Shown here: positions 34,578-42,424 of the stretch, piece after piece | How the letters are laid out: each line of letters begins with the position of its first letter | How positions within the stretch are numbered: position 1 is the first letter of the stretch | DNA from: Lachnospiraceae bacterium XBB1006 | Lineage (GTDB): Bacteria; Bacillota; Clostridia; Lachnospirales; Lachnospiraceae | Direction: 5' to 3' | Assembly (NCBI GenBank): GCA_900115795.1 | Contig: FOXT01000008.1 | Coordinates: 1 to 64,000, forward strand | Length of the DNA stretch: 64,000 bases | The notes under the pieces: generated by a model | What the model saw: the letters and a program-made list of their open reading frames with translations, nothing else | Databases searched by the model: none | Told to the model about the DNA's origin: nothing | Program-made: the position numbers and the translations under genes

Positions 34578-34729
34578 CTTTTGCAGGTAATCCGCGATTG
34601 GTTAATGAAAGAATCATTTGGGTAAAGATGGGGAGTGTCAAGTAGCGTATGAAAAAGTGGAGCAAAAGAAAACAGCTCCGTGGAACCTTGAAAACTGTAG
34701 ATATTTTATGTAATGGTAATGGGACGCCA

Positions 34730-34850
34730 CCCTTGACAGCACGCAAAAGAGCTGCTGCGGGATGCTTTCCGACGGTGAAGAACGGGGGAACAGCTTAAGT
34801 TTTTCCGCCGTTTGCAGCAGTGTAGCAACTCTTTTGTGTGTTATCAAGGG
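34730..34850. repeat. 121-bp imperfect palindromic element
   Basis: The 22-base arms (34730-34751 and 34829-34850) are inverted copies with three mismatches, sharing CCCTTGA and CACAAAAGAG cores. The inner sequence also pairs partly (GCTGCTGC with GCAGCAG). It could fold as a long RNA hairpin or be the end of a small mobile element. It overlaps the 3' end of the minus-strand frame 34795-35118. Confidence 0.6.
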
Positions 34851-35118
34851 CAAGCCGCGATGCGGCGGCGTACTGGGGCAACTTTTTTCCATAACGCCAT
34901 TCCAGATATGGAATGTAATCGCGGTAATCCCATGGTTCGTTATAGAGGATTTTCGGTAACTTATCAATCTTAAATTTTTGATATTTAGGCGAGCGGGAGT
35001 CGTCGTAAGCCCACTGTTTTAGCGGGATATATCTACAGATAAATAAAACTAACCAGCAGTTTTGTTTATAAAGGCCTTGAATGATTTGTAATAAATAAAG
35101 TATAATGTTCACGAGCAT
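34795..35118 (-). pseudogene. Possible truncated transposase-like protein
   Basis: A 107-residue frame on the minus strand with AAGGAGA directly before its ATG. The first 80 residues look like real protein (CRYIPLKQW, SPKYQKFKIDKLP, YIPYLEWRYGKKL) and recall the N-terminus of DDE transposases annotated in Lachnospiraceae. This is recollection, not a search result. The last roughly 25 residues run into the palindromic element and look random, so the gene is probably truncated. No catalytic domain is present. Confidence 0.45.
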
Positions 35119-35274
35119 TGTCTCCTTGGTATTTTGGATGTTTGGTCGCTGACATTATACCCAAAAAGGGAGGTCAATGCTCATTTTATTTTGAACTCCC
35201 GAGAAATAAATGATTTAATAATAAAAAAGGTAGGTAAAGTTGACACTATCAAAGGGAGAAAGGGTAAGGCGAAG

Positions 35275-35430
35275 ATGAAAGCGCTATATAGATCATTTGG
35301 GCAGACCTACCATGAAGGCGATAAGGCAGAAGAAATGATTAGAAGGCTTGATTTCCAGAGAATAGCGGAGAAAGGTTCAATTGATTTAAAGAGTCTGAAA
35401 GATATGCTTGTAGCTAAAGTGGAAAATTAA
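35275..35430 (+). CDS. Small hypothetical protein
   Basis: A 51-residue product from ATG 35275, preceded by GGGAGAAAGGG. It is charged and helical (KAEEMIRRLDFQRIAEKG ending MLVAKVEN), without cysteines. The frame is also open for 47 codons upstream, but those codons look non-coding and have no ribosome site. No family recognised; it may be a remnant or a small antitoxin-like protein. Confidence 0.45.
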   Translation: MKALYRSFGQTYHEGDKAEEMIRRLDFQRIAEKGSIDLKSLKDMLVAKVEN

Positions 35431-35759
35431 TCATAGGGAGAAGCAGTTCATTTTACACAAACAACAGTGGAGCGATTAGAGGATATTTTTGGGAGAATGG
35501 ATTTGGAGAGCCCAGTTTTGAGTATCATAAAAGTTATAATGGAATTGCGATGGTGACGGGCGTTTTGCTTGTGACGCTACTATATCCGTTATACCCTTAT
35601 GATGTTTTACAAAAAGGGTATAATGGGCGATTATATGTGCAAGAGCGCGAGATTCTCATTGAACAATATGTAATCGTTACAAAGGTTTCGGAGGAGGAAA
35701 ACGAAAAATTGAGAGCGGTGCCGAATTGCCATGGTGTTGAAATGCTAAATTACCTTTGA
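35430..35759 (+). pseudogene. Gene remnant without a start
   Basis: An open frame of about 109 codons with protein-like composition (GYFWENGFGEP, EYHKSYNGIA, YVQEREILIEQY). Its only ATG (35550) has no ribosome site. It is probably the end of a truncated gene. Nothing else is seen between 35431 and 35779. Confidence 0.35.
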
Positions 35760-35779
35760 ATATTTTTTGTGAAATATTG

Positions 35780-35807
35780 TTGCATAAAAAATATTTATTG
35801 GTATAAT
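35780..35807 (+). promoter_or_regulatory. Sigma-A promoter of ATPase-TOPRIM copy 2
   Basis: TTGCAT (35780-35785), 16 bases, TATAAT (35802-35807). It is nearly identical to the promoter at 29470, so the duplication included the promoter. Confidence 0.8.
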
Positions 35808-35844
35808 AATGATAAGGAAGAAAAGTGGGTTGGAGGAATAAACC

Positions 35845-37122
35845 ATGATTATAGAGGTAAGAGCAAAAAATTGTTTTGCATTTGAGAAAGATATTACATT
35901 TTCAATGAAAGCCGATATGCGAAATAAGAAATTTGGAGCAAATGTTCATAGAGAAAACAGCTTTAATGTGCTTAAGACAGTAGGAATATATGGTCCAAAT
36001 AATGCAGGAAAAACCTGCCTGATTAAGTGTATTAAAGCGCTTAAAAGTGTGCTTCTAAATAAAAAGAATAATTTAATGCCTAATATATTTTCTAAGAATG
36101 AAGTTTGTGAGTTAGGCGTAACATTTATGTCATCGGGAAGAAAATTTTCTTATGACTTTAAGTATGATGCAGAAAAAGAAGAATATATATACGAATCATT
36201 TTCTGAGATTTTTAAAGATCAGTATGGTAATGAAAAAGAAGTGTGCTGGTTGAAAAAGGATACCATTAGTGAACAATATGTATGCATGGATGAAGCTGTG
36301 CGGATCATGATTCCGGTTGTATCAAAAAACAATTTACTGTGTTATGTAATCGATACAAATCAATTTGAATATATCAATGAGATGAAACAGATTCTTGTTG
36401 GATTCGCTATGAAAATTGATATCCTCAATATGAACAATATACCTATGCAACATACGATTGAACTTATGAAGAATAAGAATCAAGTGCAGAAGAAGGTTGT
36501 GGAATTCATTAAAAATGCAGATTTGTATATGGATAACTTTGAATATGTGGATATGGACAAAGTACAACTGGAAACTGGAAGAGGCGATGAAAAGCCAGAC
36601 GAGAAAGTTCTCGATATACCAGAAACTGTTATGGATCAAATTAGACTGGTTTCCACATATAAAGGAGTTTCTGTTCCAAGTATGCTATTTGACTCCACTG
36701 GAACAAAGAAGATTGCAGCTATTGCCAGCTATGTTATAGAAGCGCTTGAACAGGGAAGAATTCTTGTTGTAGATGAGTTGGATAGTAGTATTCATTTTAA
36801 GCTTACTAGGGCGATTGTTGCAATGTTTAATAATGAATTGAATACAAGTGCGCAGATGGTATTTACAGTACACGATATTAACCTTATGGATTGTAAAAGG
36901 CTGTTTCGGAAGGAGCAAATTTGGTTTGTTCATAAGGAGGAAGATGGTGTGTATGTATATTCACTCGCTGAATTTACAGCGCAGCAGGGGGTGAGAGATA
37001 CGACGGATGTTATGGAAAAATATAGGAAAGGTGTACTTGGAGCTTTACCTGATCCAGACTTGATTAACTCTTTGCTTAGTATTAAAGGGGATGTAAAGGG
37101 GGATGAGGGCGATGTCAAATAA
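35845..37122 (+). CDS. AAA/ABC-type ATPase of an RloA/AbiL-like pair, copy 2
   Basis: 425 residues, the same length as the ATPase at 29533 and collinear with it throughout. Walker A GPNNAGKT, DSTGTKKIAAIASYV, Walker B VVDELDSSIH and the switch VHDINLMD are all kept, so the ATPase itself looks functional. Differences are scattered conservative substitutions, which suggests an older duplication or two independent acquisitions of related alleles rather than a recent copy. Its TOPRIM partner downstream is damaged. A TGGAGG site precedes the start. Confidence 0.85.
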   Translation: MIIEVRAKNCFAFEKDITFSMKADMRNKKFGANVHRENSFNVLKTVGIYGPNNAGKTCLIKCIKALKSVLLNKKNNLMPNIFSKNEVCELGVTFMSSGRKFSYDFKYDAEKEEYIYESFSEIFKDQYGNEKEVCWLKKDTISEQYVCMDEAVRIMIPVVSKNNLLCYVIDTNQFEYINEMKQILVGFAMKIDILNMNNIPMQHTIELMKNKNQVQKKVVEFIKNADLYMDNFEYVDMDKVQLETGRGDEKPDEKVLDIPETVMDQIRLVSTYKGVSVPSMLFDSTGTKKIAAIASYVIEALEQGRILVVDELDSSIHFKLTRAIVAMFNNELNTSAQMVFTVHDINLMDCKRLFRKEQIWFVHKEEDGVYVYSLAEFTAQQGVRDTTDVMEKYRKGVLGALPDPDLINSLLSIKGDVKGDEGDVK

Positions 37123-37585
37123 GCTCCCCAAGTTTTTGGATAACCATAAAATTTGCATTATCTGCGAAGGCAATGAAGAATATGAGTATCTTAAACGGCT
37201 GAAAGATTTACGAGTGTGGCATAAGCAATATGATATCTTATTGGAGAATGCTGCAGATAAAGTGATTATGTTTGGGAATCCATGTACGATGCAGATAATA
37301 TCAAAGCATTGGACCGATGAAAATTTGAAATCTCCGGCAAAACCGGTGAATGCTCATTTAATAAAGGAATATACAGGGGTGGAGAATTACAAAGGGAGAG
37401 CGGACCAAATTCAAGAGGTTATGAAACATGTTACTGAAGAAAATTATATCGATATGCGTCAGCGAGTAATGAGCTTGGAGTCGGATGATTCTGTTACTGG
37501 AAGCAGTAATTTCGGACGGTTTCTTAATCTATTCGAGAGTGATGACTGCGGATGGATTGAGAAGATTAATGAACAAATAGAGTAG
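37112..37585 (+). CDS. TOPRIM/RloB-like partner, copy 2, internally deleted
   Basis: A 157-residue product from ATG 37112 (MSNKLPKF, matching MQNKLPKL of copy 1). The glutamate motif ICEGNEEYEYLKRL is kept. About 50 residues present in copy 1, from just after the first 60 residues up to VIMFGNP and including the acidic CDTEKK strand, are missing in frame. The rest of the C-terminus aligns normally. The protein should lack one of its metal-binding sites, so it is probably inactive as a nuclease, though it could still bind the ATPase. Confidence 0.75.
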   Translation: MSNKLPKFLDNHKICIICEGNEEYEYLKRLKDLRVWHKQYDILLENAADKVIMFGNPCTMQIISKHWTDENLKSPAKPVNAHLIKEYTGVENYKGRADQIQEVMKHVTEENYIDMRQRVMSLESDDSVTGSSNFGRFLNLFESDDCGWIEKINEQIE

Positions 37586-37630
37586 TCAAACGTGTTTAAC
37601 TAAAATATCTTTTGCGCTTACGATGCAACG

Positions 37631-37710
37631 TTGCGTATTGTTCACCATTTGGAATAAAAATACCTTGCGTACTATTGAGAAAAATCTTGAAAAATACTTT
37701 GCGTATTGTT
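37631..37710 (+). repeat. Three direct repeats with 34-base period upstream of ATPase gene
   Basis: TTGCGTATTGTT at 37631, TTGCGTACTATT at 37665 and TTGCGTATTGTT at 37699. The first two units also share AAAAATACY just before the next repeat. The third overlaps a -35 (TTGCGT) that stands 16 bases from TATAAA at 37721. The arrangement, just over three helical turns apart, suits a regulator bound on one face. Confidence 0.65.
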
Positions 37711-37739
37711 ATTATAGACATATAAACTTGAGGTGAAGT

Positions 37740-39104
37740 ATGGAAATTAAGAGAAAAATTTACAATAAGCTTCTGGAATGGAAAAACGAAACAAATGGAA
37801 CTAAGGCGCTTTTGATAGAGGGCGCTAGACGAATTGGAAAATCTACCATCGTAGAGGAATTTGGGAAGAATGAGTATCAGAGCTATGTTCTTGTGGATTT
37901 TAACAAGGTAAGTAAGAACGTGCGTGAGAGTTTTGAGCAACTAAATAACTTGGATATCTTTTTTCAAACATTGTCATTGGAATATAATGTACGATTGCAT
38001 GAAAGAGATACATTGATTATTTTTGATGAAATTCAGAAGTATCCTGTCGCACGTGAGGCAATTAAGTATCTTGTGGCGGATGGAAGGTATGATTATGTTG
38101 AAACCGGATCCTTGATATCGATTCGGGAGAATGTGGAAAGCATTACCATTCCTTCTGAGGAAAGAAAATTGAAGATGTATCCAATCGATTTTGAAGAATT
38201 TCTTGACTATATGGAAGAGGAAATTTTGATAGATTATATAAAGGATTGTTTTGAAAAGGGAATTGCGCTGGAGCAATCCATGCATAAGAAGGCAATGCAT
38301 CTTTTTAAAGAGTATTTGTTAGTGGGTGGTATGCCACAGGCGGTCGTTGCTTTTAAACATGGCGGTCGGGATTTCTATAAAGCGGACATTGAGAAACGTG
38401 ATATTCTGGAGCTTTATCGTGATGATATTAAGAAAGCTGCGAAGAAATATAATTCTCGGGTATCGGCGCTGTTCGAAAATGTACCTGCGTATCTTTCCAC
38501 ACACGAAAAACGAGTGGTGTTGTCTCAATTGGAGACCGGTGCTACGTTTGCAAAATATGATGATCCATTGTTCTGGCTGGATGATTCGATGATCTGTAAC
38601 TTATGCTATAAGTGCAATGATCCCAACGTGGGATTTGCGTTAAACAAGAATGACTCGTGGGTGAAGTGCTACATGGGAGACACAGGTCTGCTGGTAAGCC
38701 TGGCATTTAATGAAAATGAAATTACCAGCCAGAATCTGTACAAGCAGATAATGGATGAAAAATTGTCTTTAAATGAGGGAATGCTCTACGAGAATATGAT
38801 AGCGCAAATGATAGTTGCGAGTGGTAGAAAATTGTATTTCTATACCCATTATAGTGAAGAAAAGCATCGTAATGATATCGAAATAGATTTTTTGATATCG
38901 AACGAAAGCAAAACGAATTTTAAAGTGCTGCCGATTGAGGTGAAATCTTCGAAAAACTATACGACGACGTCACTGGATAGATTTGCAGAAAGCTTTGGAA
39001 AAAAGATTATGGCGAAATACATTATACATCCGAAGATGTTTGCGCAGACAGGTGAAGTCATAAAATTGCCGCCATATATGTTTCCGTTTGTGATAGCAAA
39101 ATAA
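37740..39104 (+). CDS. AAA_14 / DUF4143 ATPase-nuclease fusion
   Basis: 454 residues. Walker A is EGARRIGKST near residue 30, and Walker B LIIFDEIQKYP. The DUF4143 region carries a PD-(D/E)XK-like core: DIEIDFLIS followed by LPIEVKSS. The start ATG follows GAGGTGAAG. The family is widespread in anaerobes and usually chromosomal with no assigned pathway. It is the third of four ATPase-nuclease genes in this window. Its upstream triplicate repeats suggest specific control. Confidence 0.87.
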   Translation: MEIKRKIYNKLLEWKNETNGTKALLIEGARRIGKSTIVEEFGKNEYQSYVLVDFNKVSKNVRESFEQLNNLDIFFQTLSLEYNVRLHERDTLIIFDEIQKYPVAREAIKYLVADGRYDYVETGSLISIRENVESITIPSEERKLKMYPIDFEEFLDYMEEEILIDYIKDCFEKGIALEQSMHKKAMHLFKEYLLVGGMPQAVVAFKHGGRDFYKADIEKRDILELYRDDIKKAAKKYNSRVSALFENVPAYLSTHEKRVVLSQLETGATFAKYDDPLFWLDDSMICNLCYKCNDPNVGFALNKNDSWVKCYMGDTGLLVSLAFNENEITSQNLYKQIMDEKLSLNEGMLYENMIAQMIVASGRKLYFYTHYSEEKHRNDIEIDFLISNESKTNFKVLPIEVKSSKNYTTTSLDRFAESFGKKIMAKYIIHPKMFAQTGEVIKLPPYMFPFVIAK

Positions 39105-39130
39105 TAGTCTAAATAGAGTAAAGGTGCAAC

Positions 39131-39760
39131 ATGAGCAATAATATTCTAATAATCGGCTTTGGCGGTCATGCCAAGAGTGTGGCGGACTGCATTATAAGAA
39201 ACGAACAATATAACATTGTTGGATATACGGATGTAGAGGACAAGAAGGCAGACTTCCCCTATCTGGGCACGGATGACGTGCTGAAGGACCTGGTGAAGTC
39301 CCATGCAGCGAATGCCGCGTTGGGCATGGGTTTTATGGGCGGAGCGGATATCCGTGATAGGATTGTGGAAGTGGCGGAGAAAGCCGGCTTGCGATTTCCG
39401 GTGATTGCCGATCCGTCGGCGATTCTGGCAAAGAATGCAGCAATTGGCGACGGTACGTTTATTGGAAAACGCGCCGTGGTGAATGCGGAAGCGACGGTAG
39501 GAAGGTTTTGCATTATCAATACCGGAGCAATCATTGAACATGAAAATGAAATAGGAGATTTTTCGCATATCGCAGTGGGCGCAACCTTATGTGGAAACGT
39601 GAAGGTAGGGCGTCATTGTCTGATTGGTGCGGGAACAACGGTGATACAGGGAGTTACCATAGGGGATAACTGCGTAATTGGCGCAGGAAGTCTGGTTTTG
39701 GGAGATGTGCCAAGTAATTCGAAAGTGGTTGGAATTGTGAAAGGGGTTAAGAATGAATAA
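39131..39760 (+). CDS. neuD: Sialic acid O-acetyltransferase-like protein, NeuD/PglD family
   Basis: 209 residues. The N-terminal PglD-like sugar-binding domain (IIGFGGHAKSVADCI) is followed by a left-handed beta-helix of hexapeptide repeats (IGDGTFIGKRAVV, IGAGTTVIQGVTIGDNCVIGAG). The catalytic His of this group lies in IIEHENEIG. NeuD-like proteins acetylate nonulosonic acids or their amino-sugar precursors. It heads the neu operon and overlaps neuB by eight bases. Confidence 0.88.
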   Translation: MSNNILIIGFGGHAKSVADCIIRNEQYNIVGYTDVEDKKADFPYLGTDDVLKDLVKSHAANAALGMGFMGGADIRDRIVEVAEKAGLRFPVIADPSAILAKNAAIGDGTFIGKRAVVNAEATVGRFCIINTGAIIEHENEIGDFSHIAVGATLCGNVKVGRHCLIGAGTTVIQGVTIGDNCVIGAGSLVLGDVPSNSKVVGIVKGVKNE

Positions 39761-40751
39761 AACATTAATCATCGCAGAGGCAGGCGTGAATTTCAACGGT
39801 AGCCTTGAAATTGCGTACAAAATGGTGGATAAAGCAAAGGAAGCGGGAGTGGATATCGTAAAGTTTCAGACGTTTGTTCCAGAAAAATTGATGTCGCGCT
39901 ATGCCCAGAAGGCAGAATATCAGAAGAAAACAACCGGGGCGGATGAGAGCCAGTTAGAGATGATTCGAAAGCTGATGCTGACCTTCGATGAGTTTGCCCA
40001 ATTAAAGAAGTATTGCGAAAAGGTGGGGATGCGATTTTTATCAACGCCGTTTGATTTGGAAAGCATTGATTTTTTGGAGAAATTAGGATGCGATTTGTGG
40101 AAAATCCCATCCGGTGAAATAACGAATTATCCTTATCTGGTGAAGATTGCACAAACCGGTAAGGAGATTATCTTATCGACAGGTATGAGCACCATGGACG
40201 AAATAGAGGCGGCGGTGGCTGTTTTGAAAAAACATGGTGCGGGTAACATAACGCTTCTGCATTGCACGACCGAGTATCCGGCACCGCTTGATGAGGTGAA
40301 CCTAAGTGCTATGTGCACGATGCGGGATGCCTTTGGCTTAGAAGTGGGCTATTCCGATCATACGCAGGGAATTGAGGTGCCGATTGCTGCAGTGGCAATG
40401 GGAGCCACCGTTATCGAGAAGCATTTTACCTTGGATAAAAATATGGAAGGCCCGGATCATAAGGCGAGCCTGGAACCGGATGAGCTGGCAGCGATGGTAA
40501 AAGCCATTCGTAATATTGAGCTGGCAATTGGCAACGGTGAAAAGAAGCCTTCCGAATCAGAGAAGAAAAATATGGCGGTTGCCCGAAAGAGCATTATTGC
40601 CGCTCGTGATATAAAAAAAGGTGAAATTTTTACAGAAGAGAACATTACCACCAAGCGCCCGGGAAGCGGAATCAGTCCTATGATGTGGGAGCGTGTGATA
40701 GGAACCAAGGCTATCCGGGATTTTCAGGAGGACGAGTTGATAGAACTATGA
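39753..40751 (+). CDS. neuB: N-acetylneuraminate / legionaminate synthase
   Basis: 332 residues with the NeuB barrel (IIAEAGVNFNG, VKFQTF, STPFDLESIDFLE, YSDHTQG, EKHFTLDKNMEGPDH) and a C-terminal SAF antifreeze-like domain (SIIAARDIKKGE, KRPGSGI). It condenses phosphoenolpyruvate with ManNAc (giving Neu5Ac) or a 6-deoxy-diacetamido mannose (giving legionaminic acid). The NeuC enzyme is in the same locus. A UDP-HexNAc 4,6-dehydratase also exists at 49681, so both substrates remain possible. Overlaps neuA by ATGA. Confidence 0.93.
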   Translation: MNKTLIIAEAGVNFNGSLEIAYKMVDKAKEAGVDIVKFQTFVPEKLMSRYAQKAEYQKKTTGADESQLEMIRKLMLTFDEFAQLKKYCEKVGMRFLSTPFDLESIDFLEKLGCDLWKIPSGEITNYPYLVKIAQTGKEIILSTGMSTMDEIEAAVAVLKKHGAGNITLLHCTTEYPAPLDEVNLSAMCTMRDAFGLEVGYSDHTQGIEVPIAAVAMGATVIEKHFTLDKNMEGPDHKASLEPDELAAMVKAIRNIELAIGNGEKKPSESEKKNMAVARKSIIAARDIKKGEIFTEENITTKRPGSGISPMMWERVIGTKAIRDFQEDELIEL

Positions 40752-41428
40752 GAAATATAGCGATTATTCCGGCAAGATCCGGATCAAAGGGTGTGAAAGA
40801 TAAAAATATTCGACCGATGGCTGGCAAACCGCTGATGGCCTATACCATCGAAGCAGCTTTACAAAGTGGTCAATTTGATGAGGTTATGGTGTCCACGGAT
40901 TCGGAGAAATATGCGGAAATAGCCAGAAAACACGGGGCTAGTGTACCATTTTTACGAAGCGAGACGAATGCATCGGATACCGCCAGCTCCTGGGATATGG
41001 TGGATGAGGTTCTGGAGAATTATGCAAAGCGCGGGCAGCAGTTTGATTCTTTTTGTTTGCTACAACCAACGTCACCACTGCGTGACGCAGAGGATATTGC
41101 GAAAGCTTATGAGTTGTTTCGGACAAAAGCATCCTTTGCTGTGGTATCGGTTTGTGAAGCGGAGCACTCTCCGTTGTGGTGCGGTCATCTTCCGGAAAGT
41201 GGCGAGTTTTTGGACTTCATCAGCGCCGATGGAGCGGGGCAGCGACAGGCCGGTGGAAAATTTTATCGCTTGAACGGAGCGATTTACATTGTGGATATTG
41301 TGAAGTTTGCCACAGAGCGGTTTTTGTATCAGGCGGGAAGTTATGCGTATGTGATGTGCCAGGAGAAGAGTGTGGATATTGACACAGAGATTGATTTCAA
41401 GCTGGCAGAGTTGATTATGAAGGAATAA
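40748..41428 (+). CDS. neuA: CMP-nonulosonate cytidylyltransferase
   Basis: 226 residues from ATG 40748, which overlaps the neuB stop. IIPARSGSKGVKDKNIRPMAGKPLMAYT is the CTP-binding start, quoted here only to mark residues 5-32; the later motifs are QPTSPLRDAEDI and KFYRLNGAIYI. It activates the nonulosonic acid with CMP for transfer, for example by the MAF protein at 2603. A hairpin with a T-run follows at 41468. Confidence 0.93.
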   Translation: MRNIAIIPARSGSKGVKDKNIRPMAGKPLMAYTIEAALQSGQFDEVMVSTDSEKYAEIARKHGASVPFLRSETNASDTASSWDMVDEVLENYAKRGQQFDSFCLLQPTSPLRDAEDIAKAYELFRTKASFAVVSVCEAEHSPLWCGHLPESGEFLDFISADGAGQRQAGGKFYRLNGAIYIVDIVKFATERFLYQAGSYAYVMCQEKSVDIDTEIDFKLAELIMKE

Positions 41429-41467
41429 CTCCAGTTAATATTTTCGTGTTATTGAGAAAAAATTATT

Positions 41468-41492
41468 CGCAACAAAATATGGTTGCGTTTTT
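41468..41492 (+). terminator. Likely terminator after neuA
   Basis: CGCAAC / GTTGCG stem with an 8-base loop, followed by five Ts. The stem is short but well placed 40 bases after the neuA stop. Confidence 0.6.
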
Positions 41493-41511
41493 CAAAAGCA
41501 ATGCTTTATAG

Positions 41512-41540
41512 TTGCGTTTGTGAGAGGAATACGATATCAT
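41512..41540 (+). promoter_or_regulatory. Promoter of the satD-DUF3307 pair
   Basis: TTGCGT (41512-41517), 17 bases, TATCAT (41535-41540). The pair thus has its own promoter inside the neu cluster. Confidence 0.6.
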
Positions 41541-41566
41541 ATAGGTGAAAGGAATGGTGTATTTAT

Positions 41567-42424
41567 ATGAAGTATGCAGCTATAATGTTTGATGTGGTAG
41601 AGTCACGAAAATATAATGAACGGTATGATGTACAAAAAGTATTGATGGATTGCGTGGATTACTTGAATGATATATATGGTTATGCAATAAAGAAAGATGT
41701 GGTGTCCAGTGCGGGGGATGAATTTCAAGGATTATTTTTAGACTTGCAGTCAGCATTTCTATACATACGAAAATTACAACTTTTAGTGTATCCTATTGAG
41801 TTAAGATGCGGAATAGGATATGGTGAGATAAAGTATGATGTAGATGAATGGCCGTCGTCTGCGTTTGATGGAGCAGCGTATTATTTGGCAAGAGACGCAA
41901 TTACGGCAATTCAGGGAGAAAAAAGTAATACAATATGTTTTAATACCAAATGTAAGTATGATAAATATTTAAATATATTGTGTTCATCGGATATGCAGAT
42001 TAAGTCAAAGCAATCACAGGTCGCCCGTTTGATTGAACTCATAGCCGATATTATGTTGCCTATTGTTTTTAGAGAGGAAGATAGGCTTTTTTATGAATCC
42101 ATATTAGAACGAAGATGTAGACTGATAGAACAAGAAAGATGGAATAAAGTAGGGGGGAGACATAGCAGGACAGAAAGTGTAAATATTGATTATGAATTTC
42201 TTTTTGAAAACGTAGAAGGAAATATTCAAAAGAAAGATATAGATGGTCTGTTCTGGGTAGATGAATTCTGGGCTCACGGAATGTCAACAAAAATAGCCCA
42301 AATAATGAATACTACACGACAAAATATGGATAGATATATAGCGTCAGGAAAAATTAAAGAAAGTCGAAAGATGGATAAAGCAATATTTGAGTTGCTAGGG
42401 GAGGATATATGGAAGAGTATTTGA
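41567..42424 (+). CDS. satD: SatD-family protein with class III cyclase-like fold and C-terminal HTH
   Basis: 285 residues. The first 115 follow the pattern of class III nucleotidyl cyclases. Asp9 in IMFDVVESRKYNER and Asp51 in SSAGDEFQGLF are 42 residues apart, as the two metal aspartates are in those enzymes. ELRCGIGYGEI (residues 78-88) and FDGAAYYLARDA (100-111) match the RxGIxxG and NxxxR segments, but the catalytic Asn position is Tyr105 while the Arg (109) remains. Residues about 245-272 (MSTKIAQIMNTTRQNMDRYI) look like a helix-turn-helix. SatD was named in streptococcal acid tolerance; its biochemistry is not established to my knowledge. It overlaps the membrane protein gene that follows by 16 bases. 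Confidence 0.8.
   Translation: MKYAAIMFDVVESRKYNERYDVQKVLMDCVDYLNDIYGYAIKKDVVSSAGDEFQGLFLDLQSAFLYIRKLQLLVYPIELRCGIGYGEIKYDVDEWPSSAFDGAAYYLARDAITAIQGEKSNTICFNTKCKYDKYLNILCSSDMQIKSKQSQVARLIELIADIMLPIVFREEDRLFYESILERRCRLIEQERWNKVGGRHSRTESVNIDYEFLFENVEGNIQKKDIDGLFWVDEFWAHGMSTKIAQIMNTTRQNMDRYIASGKIKESRKMDKAIFELLGEDIWKSI

Noticed and set aside
34564-34967. Minus-strand frames ending at 34564 and 34638
   Set aside because: Composition is not protein-like and no start signals are present; the overlapping frame 34795-35118 is the only one with a ribosome site.
37631-37710. CRISPR array
   Set aside because: Only three short 12-base repeats with unrelated 22-base gaps and no cas genes; they overlap a promoter.
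39259-39568. Long minus-strand frames opposite neuD, and similar frames opposite many other genes
   Set aside because: They lack ribosome sites, overlap strong genes completely and show no protein family signature.
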